From assembly GCA_023212725.1 (NCBI GenBank), contig JALBYF010000055.1, positions 1 through 64,000 of the forward strand: 64,000 bases of DNA, in the 5' to 3' direction. Below are positions 11,253 through 22,049 of the stretch, piece by piece. Position 1 is the first letter of the stretch, and every line of letters begins with the position of its first letter. The position numbers were made by a program, and so were the translations under genes. The notes under the pieces are model-generated. The model saw only the letters and a list, made by a program, of their open reading frames with translations, made no database searches and had not been told where the DNA came from. Source of the DNA: Tranzscheliella williamsii. Taxonomy: Eukaryota; Basidiomycota; Ustilaginomycetes; Ustilaginales; Ustilaginaceae.

Positions 11253-13103
11253 CTAGGCCTGGTGGGCGGGATCGCGCCACTGGATGGCAGGGACGGGCGG
11301 AGCGGGAGCGGGGGCGGGGGCGGGGGCGGGTGTGCTCGTGCTGGTGCTGTTGCGCGCCTGGTTGACGTGGGCGACGACCGTGCGGCTGCGCCTGCTGCTC
11401 TTCGAGGCGCTGCGCTCCACATCCGCGTCTTGGATGCGAGCCGGCTCAGGCGCTGCGGTTGGCGGGGCAGCCGCAGCCACAGCAGCAGCCGGTGGGGTGG
11501 ATGCGGGGGGCTGGGATGCCGGCCGGAGTGGCAGGGCGGCGGATACGGCCCGGGTGGTGCGTGCGCCCGAGTCGGGAACGCGGTAGAAGGGCTTGGGCGC
11601 CGAGCGAGGGGATGCGTTGCTTGTGCGGCGCTGGGGCCACTCGACGGGGGCGGTTGCGAAGGGCAGCTTCTCGGGCCCGAGGATGGGCGGTTGGCGGAAG
11701 GCGCCCGGGTAGAACCAGTTGTCGGGGTATCTGCGGCCGGCGAGATTATTGATGACAAGGGCCCATGCGACGATGATAAGGGAGCTCAGGGCGACGATGG
11801 GGACAAAGTACCAGCCCATGACGGCGTTTTCGGGGCTGATGACGGCGAGGAGCGCGATCGCGGCGCCCGGCGGGTGGGCGCACGCGATGATCTGCATTGC
11901 GAACACGGCCACCGCGACCGAGGTGGCCGCGGCGAGCCAGCTCTTGTCCCAGATGTTACCGACCGCATAGTTGGTGTGGGCAAAGGCACGGCTGAGCGCC
12001 ACGCCAATCACGGCGCTGAGCGTGTTGCCGACCAGGATGTTGCGCGGCTGTGCCAGCGGTGTCCGGTACGCGTAGAACGTCACCACCGCCTCGGTCGCCA
12101 GCCCGGCGACCACGAGCGGCGAGTTGTGCGCGCGGAAGAAGCGCGACCGCGACGTCAGCGCCAGCAGCGCTATCAACACCCATGCCGCCACCAGCGAGTG
12201 GACCGAGTTGACCATTTTCGCACCCATCTGCGTCTTGTACATGGTCACCAGCTGCAGCTCGCCCGTCTCTGCATCCCGGTACCGCGCAAGCTCGCCCGCC
12301 TCGCCAGACACGGGCAGCCCCAGGCTCAGCAGGCGGCCAACCGCATAGTGCATTCGGTTGAACCGCGCGCTCCCCGGTCGAGGCCGCCGCTCCGCAGGCG
12401 TATGTGGATGCGACGGCGGCCGGTACCCGATAAAGTGGCTCAGCGGATAGAGCGCGCTAAGCAGCTTGTGCCCATCCCCGTCCTCCTCCGACCATTCATC
12501 CTCTCGCGAGTCGCTCTCGCCCAGTGCCTTCTCGCTCCGCTCGGTGCGGACAGCTGGGGGACGGCTGTCCGCCGGCTCTGGTGCCGCTGAAGCGCGTGCT
12601 GCATTAAGCGACTCGTTTGATGCGCCTGGCGGCTGCGCCAGCGCGGCGAGATGCTGCTCCGTCGGCGCAGCAGCAATGGCACGCTGTCGCTTGGCTTGCT
12701 TGCGAGAGAAGATCGTTGCTGCAGAGCGCTTACGCTCACCAGCGGAAGGCTTGGCCGATCTCATCCGCATCGTGGGGGCCGGCCCGGTGGGGCGGGCGCT
12801 ATTAGCGGTCTTGTCGTTCCGACTCCCCCTGGCGCTTTCTTCGACAGAGGCGCGCGATCCGTCGGTGGAGATATTCTCGATGAAGCGGCCGGCTGAGGGC
12901 CGGGGCAGAGGTTGCACATTCGCCGCCTCTACGCCAGCCGCGCTCGCCGTAGCAGCGGAAGCATTCTGTGAAGGCTCGGCCGTCATCGCGACTGCATGCG
13001 CTCCCATGCAGGCAAACCGGTCGATGGCAAAGGCAGCCCGAGTGCTCCTAGCTCTGTACGGATGGCGAGCAGGCAGAGCACATAGACGAAGAGTGCGTGC
13101 CAC
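11253..13103 (-). CDS. HPP-family integral membrane protein
   Basis: Encodes up to 616 residues. The middle third carries the HPP-family membrane domain. It has about five hydrophobic segments, among them SLVAAWVLIALLAL, SPLVVAGLATEAVVTFYAY, NILVGNTLSAVIGVAL and FVPIVALSSLIIVAWALVI. The family signature HPPGAAIAL is present, and LAQPRN is a block typical of the fungal members. The first 200 or so residues and the last 140 are low-complexity Ser/Ala/Pro/Arg regions, and the tail has an alternating Ala-Pro repeat encoded near 11297-11335. The HPP family is poorly characterised; some bacterial and plant members are linked to nitrite transport in plastids, but nothing here shows the substrate. 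The start is uncertain: ATGs at 13103, 13007 and 12986 are in frame and all precede the low-complexity N-terminus. Confidence 0.85.
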   Translation of the reverse strand: MARTLRLCALPARHPYRARSTRAAFAIDRFACMGAHAVAMTAEPSQNASAATASAAGVEAANVQPLPRPSAGRFIENISTDGSRASVEESARGSRNDKTANSARPTGPAPTMRMRSAKPSAGERKRSAATIFSRKQAKRQRAIAAAPTEQHLAALAQPPGASNESLNAARASAAPEPADSRPPAVRTERSEKALGESDSREDEWSEEDGDGHKLLSALYPLSHFIGYRPPSHPHTPAERRPRPGSARFNRMHYAVGRLLSLGLPVSGEAGELARYRDAETGELQLVTMYKTQMGAKMVNSVHSLVAAWVLIALLALTSRSRFFRAHNSPLVVAGLATEAVVTFYAYRTPLAQPRNILVGNTLSAVIGVALSRAFAHTNYAVGNIWDKSWLAAATSVAVAVFAMQIIACAHPPGAAIALLAVISPENAVMGWYFVPIVALSSLIIVAWALVINNLAGRRYPDNWFYPGAFRQPPILGPEKLPFATAPVEWPQRRTSNASPRSAPKPFYRVPDSGARTTRAVSAALPLRPASQPPASTPPAAAVAAAAPPTAAPEPARIQDADVERSASKSSRRSRTVVAHVNQARNSTSTSTPAPAPAPAPAPPVPAIQWRDPAHQA

Positions 13104-13768
13104 CGGCGATGCTGTAAGAAACTGTCGTGCAAGTCAGGACGCAACTCGCAACGCCGAGTAGCGAACCCCCTTCAAATGCGGCCAGGCGGCGGCGAGCAAT
13201 CATCCGTCGAAGCTTGGTATATAGAGCAGCGTCATCGTCATACCACAGAAGCCCGCAGCATCCAATAGTGCCGCGCTCCATCCGCACCAGCATTCGTGCA
13301 TGGATTCATGATTCACTCGCTGAGGCCGCATCCCAAATCAGCCCAATTCACATTCATTTCTGATTTAAAATTCCGCTGCAAGCATACAGTATATGCATAC
13401 ATCTTGCCCTTGGTGCTTCGCCATGTCGTGGAGATCCTTGTTAAGTTCGCCAGTGTAACTACATTTACGTCTGTTTGCTGGGACTACACAACGACAAAGT
13501 AGACAGTAAGCAAGTGGTGTACGCCCCGCGCACGTTTCGCGGGCATAATGTCTTGCGGACAATCTTGGTGGAAATACAAGAGATACGGAGATAAGGGGAA
13601 GGCGCCGAGCATCGAGGCGCTACAAAACGACAGGCGTGAACTGGCATATAGAGTGTGGTATAGGTGGAGCGGATAGCGCAGTCGGTATGGAATAGTCGGC
13701 CTCTTCAAGAGGTGGGGCTTGCTTTTAAGAGATGGGTCTTGAGGCAGATAGATGTGTATAGCTGCGCA
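13104..13768. other. Spacer between HPP gene and cru1, no gene seen
   Basis: The two minus-strand genes are separated by 665 bases that hold the 3' flank of the Cdh1-like gene and the promoter of the HPP gene. Only short open frames without family features were found. The stretch around 13340-13500 is more AT-rich than the flanking genes. Confidence 0.6.
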
Positions 13769-15691
13769 TCATCGCAGCTTTGCGAATGGGTTAAAGGCAT
13801 TTGCCTCGCGGCGGCGATCTTGGTGCGCCTTGGAAGAGGTGTTGAGGTCCCAGAAGCGCAGCGTTTCGTCGCCGGCACCCGTGACGATGGTGTCCCCGCT
13901 CGGACTCATGGAGAGGTAGAGCACCCGCATCGTGTGGCCGGTCAGTGTAGCGATCTGCTGCATCGATGGATATTTCCACACCTGGATCTGGTTCTGGATC
14001 GTCCCGCCAGAGTAGCCGTGGGTGCTGATCAGCTCGTTGGCTGTCTTGCTCCACATTAGATTACACACCTGGCTGCCCGTGTCGATCTCGTTCAGCATGG
14101 TTCCCGTCGTCGAGTTCCAAAACCGGATCTTCATGTCCACCGTACCTCCTCCGGAGGCTAGGATGCCTTGCTGGTGCGGACTCCATGCGATCGCTTTCAC
14201 CGCAGCCGTATGTTCCGTGAATCGGTGGAGCGGCGCCTCGCTCAGTCCGTCCCAGATGATCAGTCGGTTGTCGTTTCCGCCGCTCGCCAGCTGGTTGAGC
14301 TCAGTATTCCACTTGAGCCCGCACACTTCTTGTCGATGCGCCCGCAGCGTACGGATGTGTTGGTCTGGCGCCCGAACGTCGCGGTGATAGATCGTCCGGT
14401 CGCGCGAGCCAGTGGTAAGGATCACCTCGTTCCAGGCCAGCGCACCCACCCTTTGGGTGTGTCCTCGCATCGTACGAAGCAGCTTCTGCTTCTCGGCATC
14501 CCAGATTTGAACCAACCCTTTCTGTGTACCGATGGCGATGTGGTTGCCAGAATTGGCCCAGTTGAGCCCCGTAACAACATCGTTGCCATGCTCCTTCAAA
14601 TCGCATAGTTTCGTCACCGACGAATTCTCGGCAGACCAAAGATAGACGCATGTCCCGAGACCTACGCCGAGTACATTCTTGCTCGACCAGTCGACTAGAT
14701 TGAGATAAAAGTCGTTGGCCAGATCGGGCGCGTCCAGCACTTTGTACGGCACCTTGCTCAACACACGTGGAGATTTTCGAGGGCTAAGCAGCATGCGCTG
14801 ACTCTCAAGCTTGACCGGTGACAAGCTGTAGGCGCGATGCGTTGGCGAGTCCAGCGTCTCGGACGATTGAGAGGCTAAACCACCGAACAGCCCGCTTCCG
14901 CGCGAGATCCCTGGAGTGAGCTCATCGCCAATGCCAAAGTCAATCACCCTGCCGGCGCCGGAGCCACTCCTTCCCGGAGTACGTGACCGAGATGGACTGT
15001 AAGAGAAGAGGTTCTTCTTCGTCGGCGTTGCTGGCGATGCGAGCCCGCTGTGGGTCGAGTGCCGAGTTGCTGATGAGCCTCCACTGGTATGCACCGACGA
15101 TGAGGAACTGGATGCAAATTTGGTGAAACCATTGCCCCGATTCCCTCGGCTTGGTGAGTAGCTGGCGCTAGTACTGCCTTCAGCCCCAAAAAGCTCGGAA
15201 GATAGAAGCGAAGAAAACGCTTGGTTGGCCTCTTCCTTTTGTGCATCCGTGTCGGCTGTGACCTTCCTCTTGTGGCGGTGAGGCGTAGGTGGATCTTCTG
15301 CTATAAGCTGATAGGCCGACTGCAGGTCGGTGCCATCTCTCTGTGGGATAAAGCGGTCCACGTAGCCGGAAGCCAGATGCTTCTTTGAAGGCGACGAGCT
15401 CTTGCCACCTGCGGATGAGACGGAGGAGCGTGAGCTTTCGCCACGGGACGTACTAGCAAGATTTGTTAGGCTGGAGGAACGAGGCACGTTCGACGTCCTT
15501 GTGCTTTCTCTGGCGGATGGAGGTATTGATATGGGTGAGGCAGAAGCAGAAGAAGACGGTCCGGCCAGTAAGCGGTCGGTCGTACTGCCCAGGAGAGCAT
15601 CCGCTGCTCTGGTATCCCGCTTGGATCGCGATGGTGATGAACCACCGGAGGACTGGCTCCTCAGACGTCTGCCAAATTCTGTGTTGTACAT
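13769..15691 (-). CDS. cru1: Fizzy-related APC/C activator (Cdh1/Cru1), WD40
   Basis: An intronless 640-residue WD40 activator of the anaphase-promoting complex, which presents mitotic cyclins and other D-box/KEN substrates for ubiquitination in late mitosis and G1. The N-terminus is Ser-rich with many SP/TP sites that could be inhibited by CDK phosphorylation. The C-box DRFIPQR is at 112-118 and is required for APC/C binding. The Fizzy family block SPRKSPRVLSKVPYKVLDAPDL follows at about residues 310-333, then seven WD repeats to about 620. The wording of the repeats (WSPHQQGILASGGG, and LWSAENSSVTKL near the first blade) fits the Cdh1 branch rather than Cdc20. In Ustilago maydis the orthologue is called Cru1. 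The C-terminus is NPFAKLR, so the usual terminal Ile-Arg tail is Leu-Arg here. Confidence 0.93.
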   Translation of the reverse strand: MYNTEFGRRLRSQSSGGSSPSRSKRDTRAADALLGSTTDRLLAGPSSSASASPISIPPSARESTRTSNVPRSSSLTNLASTSRGESSRSSVSSAGGKSSSPSKKHLASGYVDRFIPQRDGTDLQSAYQLIAEDPPTPHRHKRKVTADTDAQKEEANQAFSSLLSSELFGAEGSTSASYSPSRGNRGNGFTKFASSSSSSVHTSGGSSATRHSTHSGLASPATPTKKNLFSYSPSRSRTPGRSGSGAGRVIDFGIGDELTPGISRGSGLFGGLASQSSETLDSPTHRAYSLSPVKLESQRMLLSPRKSPRVLSKVPYKVLDAPDLANDFYLNLVDWSSKNVLGVGLGTCVYLWSAENSSVTKLCDLKEHGNDVVTGLNWANSGNHIAIGTQKGLVQIWDAEKQKLLRTMRGHTQRVGALAWNEVILTTGSRDRTIYHRDVRAPDQHIRTLRAHRQEVCGLKWNTELNQLASGGNDNRLIIWDGLSEAPLHRFTEHTAAVKAIAWSPHQQGILASGGGTVDMKIRFWNSTTGTMLNEIDTGSQVCNLMWSKTANELISTHGYSGGTIQNQIQVWKYPSMQQIATLTGHTMRVLYLSMSPSGDTIVTGAGDETLRFWDLNTSSKAHQDRRREANAFNPFAKLR

Positions 15692-18528
15692 GGTGATAGC
15701 CGGTGATAGTTAGGATCCGGGTTCGTTGGTAGATCAAGTGCACTGACTTAGACTGGCAGGCGTGGCATACGGACTGACTGGCCGTAAGGAAGTACCTTCT
15801 ACGCCTTTGGCGAAAGCTACCGCACGTTCCTCGGTGCCTCTTTGTGGACGCCGAGTGCACTCGAGGAGTGCAGTGCTGACTTGATGGAGACAGTTGGGTA
15901 CGATGCGTGTGTGGTTGGTGGCGGACACGGAAGAGGTGTCTTCTGATCTAGCCGACTAGTATTTGAGCTACAGATAAGCTGCTATTGCCGGGGTCGATCT
16001 GTGTATCGATGAGTGTGTGCTGGAGGAGGTTCCGGGTAACGTTGGCTAAGTCGGGTACCGGGCGGCAAGGGTGAGGTGGGTAGGTCAGGCGCTTAGTCGG
16101 TGGAATTAGGCCGAAGGCACAATTTATAATAATACAAGGAGCTCGGTATAGGTAGCACGAGAAGGTGTTGATGGCTAGCATGTGGGTATCAGGTGTACGG
16201 CGACAGGTGAGGCGCGAAGCAGCAAGATGATGTTGTTGCGACAGGAATCTGTCCCTGAAAGCTGGAGCTGCGCTTCACGGCCGATTCGAGGGTCACTCCG
16301 ATCTTATGGCGATTTCCGATGTAGTCTTTGAAAGGCGCGCACGCTAGCTCGATTACCACTCTCAACTGTTTACTTGTAAGTTCACTTACATCCCCGATTT
16401 GGATGCTGCCCAAATCCTTTCAAATAGGCAAATCGGGGATGGCTACCGACAAGATCGTGGTGCGGTCCCTCACGAAAACCTTCTGCAATACTGACGAGGC
16501 CCTATCGCCTCTCCAAAGGCTAACTATACGAAGCCACTTAACCTTCAGCCGCCCGGACAAGCTCCGCTTCACATCCAAGTATAACAGTAACGGCGCTGTT
16601 CATCACACCAATTTTCCATCGACTTTATGTTTCCCAATTTTCGATGGGATATATTCCTCATTACAGCCTCAAGGAAATAATATGTCGAATACCAAAAGGC
16701 GATCACAGCCGGTGAGCTTGAGAGAGACATTTCCATCCCACACGTCGGGCTCGAGGAGGAGGCGAGCAGAGATCGCAGAGCAGTACCAACCGACACGAAT
16801 GAAAGGCGGAAACTGCGCTCGTAGGAGATGTTGAACGATGCAAGATCCTTGATAGAAGTTCGGTTTCCACGCTCGTTCATCCTTACGTTTTATTGCCTTC
16901 ATGCCGTGGCTAGCATTGAGCCAGAGGGTTGTTTTGATTTCTGTGGAACTGAGCTCCCAATAATGGCGCGACGACTATTTGCCGACCCTTTCTTTCAGAC
17001 ACAGGCCCAGTGCTTGGCTGTTTCGGGGATCGCTGAAGTCATGCGAGCAACACACGCGTCAAGAAAGCAGCCAGTTTTCCAATTTGCATATTCGGCGAAT
17101 ACCCTGCTTCACTCGTGCGTTTGTACCCCATTGGTAGCACTGAATAACTACACTATAAGCTCTTAGAGACGCGCCGCCTGTTCACATGCGCCCATATACG
17201 GCACCGCCCCAATCCAAGCCAAGGTAAGGGTCCAGTCGGGCCCAGCAACCGAACTGCCATTTTTTGTTGGAGGCCGCTTTCGACCGCTTGGCTGCGTCCG
17301 ACACCCACTGCCTTACGCCCTTTGATGGGCCACAGTGCAATCAGAGAGGCAGGCTCTTTGAGCTGCCAAGACCAACTGACCTCTCGCAAATGTGCCATTT
17401 AGTGGAAGGCGTCACGCAACAGAATACATGCGAACCGTCATCGGTGCTCTGTAATCGCCGGGCTCGAGGGCCCCACAACTGTCGTGCTTGCGGCTGGCCG
17501 CCATTTGTCAAAGGCTCATGTGGCTGCATGCAGTCCTATGGTGACGTCTGTACAGAGGCCGATGTCTGATCTGCTGCTCGACACAACCACTTTAAATAGC
17601 GAGGGATGCACGCGCAGCATACCCGGTGACGAAAGCCATAGCGGCGCAACTAGCGAGACCATATTCTGTCGTCGACCCTGCCATGAGACCGCTGCACAGG
17701 TAAAGCAGCTGATCCAGTTGGGCACCACGGCCCTGCACTGTCCAGAGCAATCCCCTTGCTCATATCTCGTAGCGCAATCTGCTAGTTTCGAGTCTTACAG
17801 TGCCTTGAGAAAAGGGACATGAGGATAGAAAGGAGGGAGCGAGGGGAGCGATTCGAGTGTTAGGTTATTAGCAGTTGACACGCGTGAAATTGATCTGTCA
17901 CGGAGTTTTTTTAGTCGACTTTCGACATGAGGGGATGCCCCCAGTGACTCAAGACTCGGCATTGTTCGTTTCTGCATCTCTGAACCTAGAAGGCCGTTCT
18001 GCTCGGTTCCTGCCCCAAGCCAAAAGTCTTAGCCGACTGGACGGAGGTGCTTTGACCGGGCACGCAGCTCCGCCTTCTAGGATCCGTCTATGCCCCAAGC
18101 AACAATCAGCAATCGACCGGCTAGAGCGGGCTTGACCGACTTGAGCACGCACGCCCGTTCCAGCTCGCAGGCTAGCGCACGCGCATAAGGCTCACCTCCG
18201 CCCTTGAGCTCTGATTCCGTTCCGCCGCGCTCCAGCCGTCCAGCCCTCTTCCCGCCTAAGCGCACGCTGCTAGCTGCGCATCTCATCATCCCGTCTATGG
18301 CCCCTCCCGTCTCGATTCAACTTTGACAATTCCGCCAAACAGATAGCCTTGCCTCGCGTTGATACGGCACCTCCGCCCCCTCTGCTCCCCCGATCGCCCT
18401 CGCCGTGCTCCGCGCCCCCCTAGCGTTTCCTACGCACCTTGGACCTTCATTCCAAAATAGAGTCGAGCCAATTCATAAGCACTTGCCTCTCAACCCAGCT
18501 CGTTCGCCATTTCACGTCCCCCGACTCG
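15692..18528. other. Gene-poor spacer upstream of histone H3
   Basis: About 2.8 kb between the start of cru1 and the proposed H3 promoter. It holds the cru1 promoter. I found only short open frames with no recognisable domains and no tRNA or rRNA. One perfect inverted repeat is listed separately. The part from about 18300 on is pyrimidine-rich. No histone H4 partner gene is present. Confidence 0.6.
16389..16441. repeat. Perfect 13-bp inverted repeat with 27-nt loop
   Basis: The arm CATCCCCGATTTG at 16389-16401 is matched exactly by its reverse complement CAAATCGGGGATG at 16429-16441. The arms could form a stem-loop or a paired protein-binding site. It sits in noncoding DNA about 700 bases upstream of the cru1 start. 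Confidence 0.7.
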
Positions 18529-18534
18529 TATAAA
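18529..18534 (+). promoter_or_regulatory. Candidate TATA box of histone H3
   Basis: TATAAA occurs in the context CGTATAAAGTACGC, followed by a pyrimidine-rich stretch suitable for transcription start. It is about 700 bases upstream of the H3 ATG, but only about 80 bases upstream of a strong splice donor at 18610. A 5' UTR intron would therefore put it at the right distance from the mRNA start. Confidence 0.4.
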
Positions 18535-18609
18535 GTACGCACCATTTCCGTTCGCTGCCAACCCTCTTTTCCCCTTTACGACCACATCGATTCTCAAGCA
18601 AATCTATCG

Positions 18610-19638
<1,029 letters not shown>

Positions 19639-20503
19639 ATGGGATCGCTCTGGCTCTGCTCGCTCCGGGCCTTTATCATGTACCACTAGCAACCTCCCGC
19701 CTTGTTCTTTGATTCCCGTCTGTTCCGATCGCGACCTTTCTATTTCGTTATGCCCCTTCAGGTTTCGTCGTCTCTTGCAACTTAGCCGTGATGAAAAGCT
19801 CAAAACCGTCAATGCGTCTGTGCTCTGCTTGGATTTGGCCACGTCATTGGCTCACGCCAGGTCTTGGGATCATACAGCGCCGAGGGCTGGTTGCGGGAGT
19901 GACGCTGTTGCCTCGGTGGTCGGCGCTTCACCGTGGCATTGCAATTTCACGATATCGCGACACCACCTGGGCACGCGATGGGCCGCCGAAGGAGGGATGG
20001 CGCAGTCGGTACTGATGGCTAGAGACAGCTGCGTTCTGCACTCGCGACCGCAGTCAGCGAGCTGCGCCAGTCGGTACGCGGTGGTGTGCAGAGTTGCCAC
20101 TCACCCCCCACACTCAAGTTTGCTGCGCATTTCGGAAAGCATCCAGCCCTGCACATTACACAGCGGCTGTTAAAGCGGTCGCCATATTATATTGCTGCTG
20201 CTGTGGTTTTCAATACCGGTTGTATCTACGCTGTGCGGTCGGTGACGTTGCTTTTATATTGGACGGACGCCTAATCAGTCTGTGAGTTTCTCTCTCTCTT
20301 TGATTGGGCATTGCGCAAAGTCCAACACACACTCTCTCCAAAGGAATCGCAAATGCTGCCTTCGCTATCGTAGGCGGACTCGTGTGTCGTCCGCGTCCCT
20401 TCACCATTGACGGCGCCACCTCTACACGAACCCGCATCTTCAGCCACTCGAGATTGACGGGAGGATAGGGCCGTCCGATAGCCCGCCTGTCTGCACTCGA
20501 ATC
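19639..20503. other. Spacer between histone H3 and Lunapark gene
   Basis: The 865 bases hold the H3 3' flank and the promoter and leader of the next gene. Short open frames lack protein features. No metazoan-type histone 3' hairpin was noticed, as expected for a fungus. Confidence 0.55.
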
Positions 20504-21793
20504 ATGGGCATGTTCAACGCGCTTGTCTCGCGCTCCTTCTTCCCATGGCGCAAGGGCTCCAGCCGTGAGACCGACTACGAAACCGTTCTCGCCAGCCTGG
20601 AGCGCGAGATCGAGGATGTCCAGTCGCGGCTCACCAAGATCCGCCTGCGCGAGCGCAGAGCATCCGTCACGCTCACCCTACAGGCCTTCTTCCTTTGGGC
20701 GCTCTACACCGCCGCCTGCTGGTTCTTTGGCCTGCTCAGCCTGCAGCACCGGCCCAAGCACCCAGCTCATACCCACTTTAGCGCCGGAGCGTTCTTCGTC
20801 TGGGTCCCCGTCCTTGGGTCGCCGATCTTCATCATCTCCACCCGTAGAATTGTCCGGTGGTGGTATAGACGCATCGGCGCAGCGGAGGAGAAACACCTGA
20901 TCGATCTAAAGCGGCAGAAGAGGGACAAGATTGACGAGATCAAGCGCGCCACCAAATACGACCATCTGCGCATGTTGCTCGACAAGTATGACGACTCGGC
21001 GGCCCCGCGCGGCGCCTCTGCTGCACCCAGCACTCCAAACAGCAAGGGCAAGACGGGGGGGTCCGCTGCCTCTTCGCCGGCTACTGGCGTGAGGAACGCG
21101 AAGAACGCCAAGGCGGGCCCGTTGACGCCTCAGCCGAGGCCCGGCGTGGCGGGGTATCTCGGCGAGGCGGCTACGCCCGAGGCGCAGGCGCTGCAAGCGC
21201 AGCGGATGGCGCTGATGCGGCAACAGGGAGCGGCAGGGCTTGCAGCGCGAGCCGGCGCGGTGCCGCCGGTAGCGGCGGAGAAGACGTGGATGGACAAGCT
21301 GGCGGATGCGATCCTTGGCGCGGATCCGGCGGCCACGGGGCCGGAGCAGAAGTATGCGCTGATCTGCAGCCGTTGCCATGCGCACAACGGGCTGGCGCTG
21401 CGCGACGAGTTCAGCGAGGTGCAGTACATCTGCCCGCACTGCGGCCAGTTCAACTCGCGCCGCCCCAGCTCAGCCCCCGTCGGCTCGCCGTTCAACCCGC
21501 ATCCCGCCGCCCCCCGCTCCGCCTTCCACGACGACACCCCGCTCACCCCCACACCCTCCAAACCCGGCAGGCCCGCCAGCCACCTCCACTCCCGCACCGA
21601 CACCCCCAGCGACGACGACGACAGACCCCCCACCGCATCGCTCCACGACCATGCCGCAGCACCAGCCACACCCGCAGAGACCAGCATCGACACGCCGCAA
21701 ACAGACGTCGACATCCGTCGCAAGTCGCTCCGTGCGCGCAAATCGCAGCCAAACAAGTCGGACAGCATGGACCTAGACGACGATGGAGCGTAG
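20504..21793 (+). CDS. LNP1: Lunapark-family ER junction protein (Lnp1)
   Basis: A 429-residue ER membrane protein expected to stabilise three-way junctions of the tubular ER network in balance with Sey1/atlastin GTPases. An N-terminal coiled coil (about 25-52) precedes two closely spaced membrane segments (about 57-80 and 92-112), giving a hairpin with both ends in the cytosol. A basic coiled coil follows (about 125-163), then a low-complexity linker. The Lunapark zinc finger is C288-x2-C291 and C310-x2-C313, in CSRCHAHNGLALRDEF and ICPHCGQFN. The C-terminal 110 residues are Pro/Thr/Asp-rich and probably unstructured, with many SP/TP sites. The gene is intronless and convergent with the next gene, with a 256-base gap. 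Confidence 0.93.
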   Translation: MGMFNALVSRSFFPWRKGSSRETDYETVLASLEREIEDVQSRLTKIRLRERRASVTLTLQAFFLWALYTAACWFFGLLSLQHRPKHPAHTHFSAGAFFVWVPVLGSPIFIISTRRIVRWWYRRIGAAEEKHLIDLKRQKRDKIDEIKRATKYDHLRMLLDKYDDSAAPRGASAAPSTPNSKGKTGGSAASSPATGVRNAKNAKAGPLTPQPRPGVAGYLGEAATPEAQALQAQRMALMRQQGAAGLAARAGAVPPVAAEKTWMDKLADAILGADPAATGPEQKYALICSRCHAHNGLALRDEFSEVQYICPHCGQFNSRRPSSAPVGSPFNPHPAAPRSAFHDDTPLTPTPSKPGRPASHLHSRTDTPSDDDDRPPTASLHDHAAAPATPAETSIDTPQTDVDIRRKSLRARKSQPNKSDSMDLDDDGA

Positions 21794-22049
21794 TGGACTG
21801 CACCAGGAACTAGCAATACAAAAGAATGCCGTCCCGATCCGCCTTCCTCCGCTCACCACGCGGAGACCAGGGCTCTCGGCACGGCCCTGTTTCTCTCATT
21901 CCACAACACTCAGAACACAGTGGGCTGTGTGCGGTTCTTGACTGTGCGGACAACAGACTAGGCACCTGTATAGAGCAAGGGTAGGTAGGCGGTTCGAGCG
22001 GGCAAGGGCGTGACAAGGGCTGCTCGGCTTGGAAACTGCCGCCAGGTGT

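Noticed and set aside
11262..12590. 442-codon plus-strand frame opposite the HPP gene
   Set aside because: Low-complexity Gly/Arg-rich shadow of the minus-strand gene, which has clear membrane helices and the HPP motif.
16328..16834. 168-codon frame upstream of histone H3
   Set aside because: Atypical composition, no homology that I recognise, no good start or splice context.
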